From CAYOEZ01 sp964402955 (lineage in GTDB: Bacteria > Chloroflexota > DTOL01 > DAOUCN01), in the NCBI GenBank assembly GCA_964402955.1, contig CAYOEZ010000233.1:1-7094 (forward strand): 7,094 bases of DNA, written 5' to 3'. Under the pieces are notes generated by a model that saw only the letters and a list, made by a program, of their open reading frames with translations, was not told the origin of the DNA and did not search any database. Below are positions 1 to 5,066 of this stretch, piece after piece; within the stretch, counting starts at the first letter, position 1, and the number at the start of each line of letters is the position of its first letter. Made by a program: the position numbers and the translations under genes.

Positions 1-354
1 GGGGAAAAGTGGATTGAGGTCATCCTCTCGCAACAGAAGCTCATCGCCTGGGAAGGCAGCCGGGCGGTGCTCACGAGCATCGTCTCCACCGGCAAACCGG
101 CCACTCCCACCGTCAAGGGGACGTACCGCATCTACTTGAAGTACGAGTACAAGGACATGCGCGGGCCAGGCTACTTTCTGCCCAGGGTGCCGCACACGAT
201 GTTCTTCTATCAAAGCTATGCCATTCATGGCACGTACTGGCACAACAACTTCGGGCGCGTCATGAGCCGCGGCTGCGTCAATGTCAATCTGAAGGACGCC
301 GGGTGGCTGTATGACTGGGCGCCCATGGGAACCAAGGTCGTCGTGCACGATTAG
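1..354 (+). CDS. L,D-transpeptidase (YkuD domain), 3' part only
   Basis: The frame is open from the first base, so the start lies upstream of the window; 117 residues and the TAG stop are visible. The YkuD catalytic signature is clear: His76 in AIHGTYWHN, then SRGCVNV with nucleophile Cys92 (visible-fragment numbering). The variant Ser-Arg-Gly-Cys, in place of Ser-His-Gly-Cys, is common in some bacterial phyla. Family knowledge: these enzymes form 3-3 cross-links in peptidoglycan, or attach proteins to it, outside the cytoplasmic membrane, through a Cys acyl-enzyme. Residues 8-20 resemble the usual first strands of the domain (ILSQQKLIAWEGS), so most of the catalytic domain is present; any signal peptide, LysM or SH3 module would be upstream. 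The next gene starts 28 bases after the stop with its own strong ribosome site, so the two may be co-transcribed. Functional linkage to the metal genes is not evident. Confidence 0.93.
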   Translation, partial: GEKWIEVILSQQKLIAWEGSRAVLTSIVSTGKPATPTVKGTYRIYLKYEYKDMRGPGYFLPRVPHTMFFYQSYAIHGTYWHNNFGRVMSRGCVNVNLKDAGWLYDWAPMGTKVVVHD

Positions 355-382
355 GTTTTGTAATGCTCTCAGGAGGTGAATG

Positions 383-622
383 ATGGGCAGACACACGCGT
401 CGAGCCGTGCAGGTGCGACGGGTAGAACGCACCTCAACTCTCATGCCGCTGATTGCGCTGGTTTTGATGTTCACGGGTATATTCGTCGGCTACTTCGGGG
501 CGCGCGTGGTGGCGCCAGAGAATGCCCATCCGACGCACTGGGCAATTACGGCCCTGGTGGCCCTGCTCGGCTATGGCGTCGGTATGCTCTGGTACCACGT
601 GCGCGGCGACATTACTCTGTAG
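383..622 (+). CDS. Small two-helix membrane protein, function unknown
   Basis: Unrecognised 79-residue protein (80 if the ATG at 380 is used). A nine-base Shine-Dalgarno AGGAGGTGA at 371-379 abuts two in-frame ATGs. The second, at 383, gives a normal 6-base spacing from GGAGG, whereas 380 leaves only 3, so I prefer 383. The N-terminus is basic (GRHTRRAVQVRRVER), followed by a hydrophobic helix at about residues 20-43, a short polar loop with PENAHPTHW, and a second helix at about 52-73 ending in WYHVRGD. By the positive-inside rule the Arg-rich N-terminus should be cytoplasmic and the loop outside. It sits between the L,D-transpeptidase and the DUF2933-like gene and could share a transcript with both. 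I can assign no function; the strong ribosome site and the clean helix pattern argue that it is a real gene. Confidence 0.75.
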   Translation: MGRHTRRAVQVRRVERTSTLMPLIALVLMFTGIFVGYFGARVVAPENAHPTHWAITALVALLGYGVGMLWYHVRGDITL

Positions 623-704
623 GGAAGACGGGATGCTACACCTGGGAAACACAAATCTCTCATACGTGTGTGGGCGACTGCCCTCACCGAAAGGATGAAG
701 TCCG

Positions 705-935
705 ATGACTGAACACGAACACAATCAAGGCGCTGGCAACCGGCACATGCTGATCATGGTCTTGTGCTGCCTTGCGCCCCTTGCAGCCCTGGCGGCAATC
801 TCGGCGCTGAAGATTCCGCTGAGCGCTGCCCTTTCCTTCGGGTTGATTCTGCTCTGCCCGCTGGGGCATCTTCTGATGATGAAGTTCATGATGGGACATG
901 GTTCACAGCAATCTCCCGCTCAGTCGGGCCGGTAG
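705..935 (+). CDS. DUF2933-like small membrane protein
   Basis: 76-residue protein with a His-containing polar head (MTEHEHNQGAGNRH), a first membrane helix at about residues 15-33 (starting HMLIMVLCCLAPLAAL), a second at about 38-56 (LSAALSFGLILLCPLGHLL), and a Met/His tail (MMKFMMGHG). The pattern of H-LIM-CC-P, a second helix with LLCP-GHL, then MMKFMM-H matches my recollection of DUF2933 proteins, which are short, two-helix and often found near heavy-metal ATPases. Their biochemical role is not established. The many Met, His and Cys residues at the membrane surface suggest soft-metal contact, which is inference. A Shine-Dalgarno AAGGA lies about 10 bases before the ATG. It is the last gene before a terminator-like repeat and precedes the metal ATPase, which has its own promoter. 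Confidence 0.8.
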   Translation: MTEHEHNQGAGNRHMLIMVLCCLAPLAALAAISALKIPLSAALSFGLILLCPLGHLLMMKFMMGHGSQQSPAQSGR

Positions 936-1028
936 CTTCCTGCTGAAGTCCAGGCGGTGGAACACCATCACTGATCCCGTTCAGTGCGCCCCGTCATCAG
1001 CCGGGTCGCCGCGCGGACAGTGCGAAAA

Positions 1029-1067
1029 GAGGCCAGGGCAATCACATCACGTGGATGCCCTGGCCTC
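1029..1067 (+). terminator. Terminator-like inverted repeat after the DUF2933-like gene
   Basis: Perfect 12-bp arms GAGGCCAGGGCA (1029-1040) and TGCCCTGGCCTC (1056-1067) enclose a 15-base loop. AAAA precedes the left arm and ACTTTG follows the right arm, so the T-tract is weak on the + strand and a little better (TTTT) on the - strand. It lies about 95 bases after the 935 stop and about 30 bases before the ATPase promoter, the place expected for a boundary between two units. The rest of the gene-free stretch 936-1250 holds the promoter and operator listed separately; I see no RNA gene in it. Confidence 0.6.
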
Positions 1068-1099
1068 ACTTTGTGACTGCTCTGGATGGACAGCATCCC

Positions 1100-1128
1100 T
1101 TGACACCAGACGCAAGACGGCATATACT
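1100..1128 (+). promoter_or_regulatory. Sigma70-type promoter of the metal ATPase (P1)
   Basis: The -35 box is a perfect TTGACA (1100-1105), the spacer is exactly 17 bases, and the -10 box is TATACT (1123-1128), one mismatch from consensus. The predicted start near 1135 falls in the left arm of the CsoR-type palindrome, so a bound repressor would cover the start site. A second weaker candidate, TTGCAC (1128-1133), 17 bases, TATACT (1151-1156), places the same palindrome inside its spacer. The sequence alone does not decide which is used. Confidence 0.75.
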
Positions 1129-1133
1129 TGCAC

Positions 1134-1152
1134 TATCCCCCCAGGGGGGATA
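1134..1152. promoter_or_regulatory. CsoR-type operator upstream of the metal ATPase
   Basis: Perfect palindrome TATCCCCCCAGGGGGGATA: 9-base arms around a single central A. AT-flanked C/G tracts of this shape are the known operator type of CsoR/RcnR-family repressors. A csoR homologue is encoded on the opposite strand just after the ATPase (3234-3554), so trans-acting CsoR is the natural binder. Binding would block transcription until metal is bound to CsoR. The site is flanked by a direct repeat ATATACTTGC (1122-1131 and 1150-1159). Confidence 0.82.
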
Positions 1153-1250
1153 TACTTGCCGACCGCTTCCCATATGGTGTATCAACACACGCAGCCCACG
1201 CTAGTTTGTTGCAGCGTGTGGACAATTCTTGCTAGCACAGGAGACGTCGC

Positions 1251-3212
1251 TTGCTTCAGGAAACCTCGCCATCACTGCCCAATTGCGCATCATGCTCGCC
1301 AAGAGACGTCCAGTTGTCGTTTTGCGGGCGCTACAGGGGCTTTCTTCTCTCGATCAACACTCTGGTGACAATTGCCAATGGGCTGCTCCTCATTGCCGGC
1401 ATTGTCGCCAGCCAGATCTTCCATGCTGCACTCCTTGGCAATATCCTCTGGATTGCTGCAACCCTGGTAGGGGGATCACCCATCTTTCTGCTGGCTGTGC
1501 GCGGCATCCTGAAGAGAGACTTGACAGCGGGCGTCATGGTGAGCGTGGCGATGGTTGCCGCTCTCCTCATCGGCGAATACAGCGCGGCAGCATTGGTGGC
1601 GTTCATGATGATGTTCGGCGAAATGCTGGAGAACTTCACCATGGCGCGCGCCGATGAGGCATTGAAGCAGCTCGCCCGCCTGATTCCCGCACAGGCGACG
1701 ATCCTACGTGGCGGCCAGCCGGTGGTTGTGCCCATCGAGGAGTTGCAGCGGGGCGATGCTGTCGTGGTTGCCAATGGCCAGCGTATTCCTGTGGATGGCG
1801 CTGTCGTGGAAGGTCACGCCGCGGTCGATGAGTCGACTATTAGCGGCGAGTCTGTGCCTGTCGACAAAGAAGCCGGAGACCTCGTCTACGCCGGGACTCT
1901 GAATACGGCAGGCGTCCTGCAAATCATTGCCCGCAAGCTGGGACAGGATACGACGTTGGGAACCATTGTCAAACTGGTCGCCGAAGCGCAGAAGAACCAG
2001 GCGCCTGTGCAGCGACTGGCGAATCGCTACGCCCAGTATCTGGTGCCAATCACGTTTGCCATCGCAGTACTCGTCTTTCTTGCCACAGGAGAGATTGTCC
2101 GCTCAGTAACGGTTCTCGTGGTTGTCTGCCCCTGTGCACTGGTGCTGGCCACTCCGACGGCGCTTGCCGCCGCGATTGGCAACGCTGCGCGCAACAATTC
2201 GGTTGTCAAGAGCGGCGCGGCGATGGAGACCCTGGCCAAGATCGACGTTGTCGCCTTCGATAAGACCGGAACACTGACTGTGGGGCGACCGCGCGTGGTC
2301 GATGTTGTGCCTCTGGACTCCCTGCCCGATCGAGTGGTGCTGAGCTACGCGGCCAGCGCTGAGAAATTCAGTGAGCATCCACTGGGACGGGCTATCTTCG
2401 ACGAAGCCATCAGACAGGGCGTATCCATTCCTGACTCTCATGCAACTGAGGTTGTGACAGGTCTGGGCGTGCGGGCTTTGAGTGGAGGACGCCAGATTAC
2501 AGTCGGCAGCCAGAGATTTCTGAGTGAGCTGGGGCTACGCCTGAGCGATGAGCACGTCGTCCGCGCTCTGGCGCTGGAACAGCAGGGGCGCACCGTCGTC
2601 CCGGTTGTCCTGGATGGCCAGACGGTAGGGTTCATTGCGCTAGCAGACGTCGTACGTCCCGAGGCGACGAGCATTATCGGCGACCTGAAGGCTGCTGGCG
2701 TCAAGAGGACGGTGCTGATCAGCGGCGACAACACGGCGGCTGTGCGGTCGGTGGCTGGCCAGCTTGGCATTGACGAATACCACGCCGCGGTCTCGCCGAA
2801 ACAGAAGCTAGATCTGATCAGGGGACTTCAAGCGCAGGGGCATAGCGTGGCCTATGTGGGAGACGGCGTGAATGACGCTCCTGCCCTGGCCGTCGCCGAT
2901 GTGGGCATCGCTATGGGCGGAGTGGGAACAGACAGCGCCATCGAAACAGCCAAGATAGTGCTGCTGACCGATGATATGCGAAACCTGCCTCATCTCTTGG
3001 CGCTGTCGCGGCAGACGCTGCAGACGGTGCGTTTCAACGTGGCGTTTTCCATGAGCATGAATGTCTTGGCTTTGGTCTTGAGCATGCTGGGCGTCATCGG
3101 CCCGGCCGTGGGGGCCTTGATGCATGAGTTGTCGGCCTTGCCGGTTCTTGCCTACTCCGCCCGCCTCGTTGCTTTCAAGCAGCCGGACAGGGAGCAAACG
3201 AGCATCAGGTGA
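1251..3212 (+). CDS. P1B-type heavy-metal-transporting ATPase without HMA domain
   Basis: 653-residue integral membrane pump that exports soft metal ions with ATP. Visible motifs: four N-terminal helices at about residues 35-57, 61-85, 91-107 and 110-128; actuator-domain SGES 198-201; helix 6 metal site Cys293-Pro-Cys295; phosphorylation motif DKTGTLT with Asp337; nucleotide-domain His376-Pro377; hinge GDGVNDAP from 537; and two last helices to about 640. There is no N-terminal HMA domain; the only metal-like feature before the first helix is Cys12-Ala-Ser-Cys15, with Cys25. The TTG start is fixed by AGGAG (1239-1243, 7-base spacing) and an in-frame TAG at 1233-1235. CPC and the CsoR-type operator suggest Cu(I). 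However, the last two helices carry SMSMN (601-604) and MHELSA (624-629) where copper pumps have Tyr-Asn and Met-x-x-Ser-Ser, so Zn, Cd, Mn or Co cannot be excluded. It is convergent with csoR, 21 bases apart. Confidence 0.95.
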   Translation: MLQETSPSLPNCASCSPRDVQLSFCGRYRGFLLSINTLVTIANGLLLIAGIVASQIFHAALLGNILWIAATLVGGSPIFLLAVRGILKRDLTAGVMVSVAMVAALLIGEYSAAALVAFMMMFGEMLENFTMARADEALKQLARLIPAQATILRGGQPVVVPIEELQRGDAVVVANGQRIPVDGAVVEGHAAVDESTISGESVPVDKEAGDLVYAGTLNTAGVLQIIARKLGQDTTLGTIVKLVAEAQKNQAPVQRLANRYAQYLVPITFAIAVLVFLATGEIVRSVTVLVVVCPCALVLATPTALAAAIGNAARNNSVVKSGAAMETLAKIDVVAFDKTGTLTVGRPRVVDVVPLDSLPDRVVLSYAASAEKFSEHPLGRAIFDEAIRQGVSIPDSHATEVVTGLGVRALSGGRQITVGSQRFLSELGLRLSDEHVVRALALEQQGRTVVPVVLDGQTVGFIALADVVRPEATSIIGDLKAAGVKRTVLISGDNTAAVRSVAGQLGIDEYHAAVSPKQKLDLIRGLQAQGHSVAYVGDGVNDAPALAVADVGIAMGGVGTDSAIETAKIVLLTDDMRNLPHLLALSRQTLQTVRFNVAFSMSMNVLALVLSMLGVIGPAVGALMHELSALPVLAYSARLVAFKQPDREQTSIR

Positions 3213-3233
3213 GACGTGTGAAACGCCGGCCGA

Positions 3234-3554
3234 TCAACCACCGATGAGCCGTTCCAGCGAGTGTTCAAGGTCGAGGAATGCATCCTCAAAATCGCCCGTC
3301 TTGACGGCGTCTACCATACAGCCCTTGATGTGATCCTCGAGAATAATGCGGCCCACATTGTCCAGCGCCGAGCGGATAGCGGCAACCTGGATCAGAACAT
3401 CTGGACAAGGAGTGCCCTCTTCGACCATCCGCTTAACGGCGCGCACATGGCCCTCGATACGCGACAGCCGATTCACCACGCTGCGTTGGCGTTCGTGGCT
3501 GTGGGGCGCCGTGCTCTTGCGCCCGGGCTGGTTGTCTGGTTCCTTTGTCTCCAT
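3234..3554 (-). CDS. csoR: CsoR-family metal-sensing transcriptional repressor
   Basis: All-helical DUF156 (CsoR/RcnR/FrmR) repressor. Counted from the longest frame (GTG at 3578) it has Cys58, His83 and Cys87 in TPCPDVL and EDHIKGC. Their spacing of 25 and 4 residues is the Cys-His-Cys Cu(I) site of CsoR, unlike RcnR or FrmR, which differ at the last position. The conserved helix RLSRIEGHVRAVKRMVEEG and the QVAAIRSALDNVG helix are present. Three starts are possible: GTG 3578, ATG 3560 and ATG 3554. A GGGAGG ribosome site lies 9 bases before ATG 3554 but only 3 before ATG 3560, so I use 3554 (106 residues). The family binds GC-tract palindromes and is released by metal; the palindrome at 1134-1152 in front of the ATPase is the likely target. 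It has its own promoter but also lies downstream of three SHOCT genes in the same orientation. Confidence 0.93.
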   Translation of the reverse strand: METKEPDNQPGRKSTAPHSHERQRSVVNRLSRIEGHVRAVKRMVEEGTPCPDVLIQVAAIRSALDNVGRIILEDHIKGCMVDAVKTGDFEDAFLDLEHSLERLIGG

Positions 3555-3613
3555 CGCCATCCGCCTCCCGGATTCCACATTGAGGCAGGAAAATCCCTGT
3601 TCTCCTCGTGTGC

Positions 3614-3642
3614 ATTATACACGGGACATCGGCGGAGAGCAA
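3614..3642 (-). promoter_or_regulatory. Promoter of csoR
   Basis: On the minus strand there is a perfect -10 TATAAT (3619 to 3614), a 17-base spacer and a -35-like TTGCTC (3642 to 3637). The start would fall near 3607, about 50 bases before the preferred csoR ATG. A short inverted repeat CGTGT/ACACG (3607-3623) overlaps the -10 box. No C/G-tract operator like the one before the ATPase is visible, so csoR autoregulation through the same site type is not supported here. Confidence 0.6.
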
Positions 3643-3657
3643 GGTGAGCCGTAGCAG

Positions 3658-3927
3658 CTATCCTTGCAGGTCGTGTCGAATTTCCTCGTACTCGGCTTTG
3701 CTGATTTCACCGCGAGCGTAGCGCTCTTTCAGAATGGCGACGGCATCCTTACCAGACTGCCCCGGTGACGCCAGCGTGCCGCCGGATCCTGCTGCAGGAC
3801 GGGCAATCGCCCGTACGACATAAACCACCACAGCGATGACCACGATCCAGAATATGATCATGCCTAGGCCACTGAGCAGCATCCAGCCCCAATTTCCGCT
3901 GAATCCATTTCCCCATCCCCACATCAT
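3658..3927 (-). CDS. Membrane-anchored SHOCT-domain protein
   Basis: 89-residue protein: a Gly/Trp/Met-rich head (MMWGWGNGFSGNWGWM), one hydrophobic helix at about residues 17-40 (GLGMIIFWIVVIAVVVYVV), a Gly/Ser-rich linker, and a C-terminal SHOCT motif (AILKERYARGEISKAEYEEI) at about 63-87. SHOCT is a short C-terminal helical-hairpin module proposed to mediate oligomerisation; no catalytic activity is known. The start is supported by AAGGAG (3936-3941) with 8-base spacing. Its layout is the same as the gene at 4209-4460, suggesting duplication. It is the last of three SHOCT genes, 23 bases after the middle one and about 100 bases before csoR, which points to a role in metal handling or sensing at the membrane (inference). 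Confidence 0.85.
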   Translation of the reverse strand: MMWGWGNGFSGNWGWMLLSGLGMIIFWIVVIAVVVYVVRAIARPAAGSGGTLASPGQSGKDAVAILKERYARGEISKAEYEEIRHDLQG

Positions 3928-3950
3928 ATCGAATTCTCCTTGGTTTCTCT

Positions 3951-4169
3951 CTAATGCGCTCTGTGTCCGCCAGAGAACGGTGGCTGTGCCACGCCGTCTG
4001 GCAGGCCGAGAACATGCTTCATCTGTACAAACTGTGTCTGGTCAATCTCGCCCAGGGCATAGCGCCGCTTGAGGACATCAAGCAGTGACTCGTTCTGCAG
4101 CGTTGCCGGCTGCTGCACATCGTGACCGGCGTGGTTCATGCCGGGCATGAGCATATGCATCATACACAT
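3951..4169 (-). CDS. Met/His-rich soluble SHOCT-domain protein
   Basis: 72-residue protein lacking any membrane helix. The first 16 residues (MCMMHMLMPGMNHAGH) contain six Met, three His and one Cys, and the tail ends GGHRAH. This is a composition typical of soft-metal ligands, especially Cu(I). Residues about 29-55 form a SHOCT-like hairpin (LLDVLKRRYALGEIDQTQFV) that is more diverged than in its two neighbours. The ATG at 4169 has AGGAG (4177-4181) at 7-base spacing. It lies between two membrane-bound SHOCT proteins, 39 bases after one and 23 before the next, so translation is probably coupled within one operon. A small cytosolic metal buffer or chaperone that docks onto the anchored partners through SHOCT contacts would fit, but that is inference. 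Confidence 0.83.
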   Translation of the reverse strand: MCMMHMLMPGMNHAGHDVQQPATLQNESLLDVLKRRYALGEIDQTQFVQMKHVLGLPDGVAQPPFSGGHRAH

Positions 4170-4208
4170 TGTCTGTCTCCTGTATCTACACGTACAGCCT
4201 TCAGCAAC

Positions 4209-4460
4209 CTACGCCTGCAGGCCACGGCGAATATCGTCGTACTCCATCTTCGAGATCTCGCCGCGGGCGTAACGCTGCTTCAGAATATCAAGTGCGTTGG
4301 ACGCGGTTCCCTGACTACGCTGCTCTGTTTGCGAGCCATTGGCTGTGCCAGGAAACAACCTGCTCAAAAGCCAGACGGCCAGGGCCACAATGAACACCCA
4401 GAAAAACATCATGAAGATCATCTCAAACCCGCCGAATCCCCAACCAAAACCCATCATCAT
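4209..4460 (-). CDS. Membrane-anchored SHOCT-domain protein
   Basis: 83-residue protein from ATG 4460: a Met/Gly/Phe-rich head (MMMGFGWGFGGFEM), a hydrophobic helix at about residues 14-36 (FEMIFMMFFWVFIVALAVWL), a polar linker, and a SHOCT motif (LDILKQRYARGEISKMEYDD) near the C-terminus. Three in-frame ATGs occur in a row (4460, 4457, 4454); AAGGGG (4464-4469) gives the best spacing, 6 bases, for the second. A longer frame to an ATG at 4502 exists, but its N-terminus is polar and it has no better ribosome site. The organisation matches the gene at 3658-3927, so the two are likely paralogues. It is the first gene of the minus-strand SHOCT set. Its promoter should lie in 4461-4600, where I see only weak boxes (for example TTCACA 4572-4567 with CATATA 4548-4543). 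Confidence 0.83.
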   Translation of the reverse strand: MMMGFGWGFGGFEMIFMMFFWVFIVALAVWLLSRLFPGTANGSQTEQRSQGTASNALDILKQRYARGEISKMEYDDIRRGLQA

Positions 4461-4648
4461 TTTCCCCTTGCACACATATGCTGCTGCGTCTGGGCAGGCC
4501 ACGGTCGCCTGCTCTCATCGTGCAAGGATATTGTAGCGCAGCTATATGTCAGGAGTTTGACGCTCTTGTGAAGATTCGATGACAACTTCATTGGCACGTC
4601 AGCAAACGATACCTTCACGTAATCGGCGTGACAGGGACTGAAATGTGC

Positions 4649-4677
4649 TTGACAAAGAGGAGGACTATTGGTATAAT
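4649..4677 (+). promoter_or_regulatory. Near-ideal sigma70-type promoter of the arsR-dsrE operon
   Basis: TTGACA (4649-4654), a 17-base spacer, TATAAT (4672-4677), and a TGG extension (4669-4671) form an extended -10 element. All hexamer positions match consensus. Transcription should start near 4684, inside the palindrome listed next and about 35 bases before the arsR ATG. Such a strong promoter implies tight repression and high output when induced. Confidence 0.9.
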
Positions 4678-4679
4678 AT

Positions 4680-4695
4680 TTGCGTAATTGCGCAA
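4680..4695. promoter_or_regulatory. Probable ArsR-family operator
   Basis: Imperfect palindrome TTGCGTAATTGCGCAA: arms TTGCG/CGCAA around an AATT core, with one T-G mismatch. It begins 3 bases after the -10 box and covers the predicted start, the usual place for an autoregulating ArsR-family repressor. Assignment to the adjacent ArsR protein is inference from position. Confidence 0.7.
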
Positions 4696-4718
4696 CTAAT
4701 CACCATGGTGAGACGCTG

Positions 4719-5066
4719 ATGGATGACACCGTTTTCGCTCTTCACGCCAAGGTGTGCCAGGTCTTGGGCCACCCCAAGCGATTGGAGATCCTCAATGCCT
4801 TGCGGGACCAGGAGAAGTCTGCTGGTGATCTGGCCGCGATTCTTGGCATCGGCAAGGCGAATCTGTCACAGCATTTGGCGATCATGCGAGAGCGTGGCAT
4901 CCTCACCGCCTCGCGCGACGGATTGAACGTGTATTACCGGGTGGCCAACCCCAAGGTTATCCAAGCCTGCGATTTGATGCGCCAGGTGTTGCTGGAGCAA
5001 TTGGCAGCGATGGGGGCCCTGGCCCAACAGATAAACGCAAAAGAAGGGGGCGCATCTCATGAGTAG
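4719..5066 (+). CDS. ArsR-family transcriptional repressor with two cysteines
   Basis: 115-residue winged-helix repressor. LGHPKRLEILNAL (16-28) is the family's entry helix, the recognition helix is in GIGKANLSQHLAIMRERG (43-60), and the wing has TASRDGLNVYYRV (63-75). The only cysteines are Cys13 in KVCQVLG and Cys84 in IQACDLMRQVL, one in the first and one in the last helical region. The metal box ELCVCDL of classic ArsR/SmtB sensors is missing. ArsR proteins with a Cys pair can sense persulfides (SqrR/BigR type), although the positions differ from SqrR. The ATG at 4719 has GGTGAG at 6-base spacing; an upstream TTG at 4680 would lie before the predicted transcript start. The stop overlaps the DsrE-family ATG by 8 bases (ATGAGTAG), so they are translationally coupled. 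Neighbouring DsrE and SQR-like genes point to a sulfur-responsive switch, which is inference. Confidence 0.92.
   Translation: MDDTVFALHAKVCQVLGHPKRLEILNALRDQEKSAGDLAAILGIGKANLSQHLAIMRERGILTASRDGLNVYYRVANPKVIQACDLMRQVLLEQLAAMGALAQQINAKEGGASHE

Noticed and set aside
898..1368. 156-residue open frame on the plus strand
   Set aside because: It runs through the terminator repeat, promoter and operator of the ATPase, has no ribosome site and no domain-like sequence.
3213..3233. Shared terminator between the convergent ATPase and csoR genes
   Set aside because: Only a GCCGGC palindrome is present; there is no stem-loop with a T-tract in either direction.
4530..4572. Promoter boxes for the minus-strand SHOCT genes (TTCACA/CATATA, or TACAAT at 4535-4530)
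   Set aside because: No pair combines good hexamers with a 16-18 base spacer, so I did not list it as a feature.
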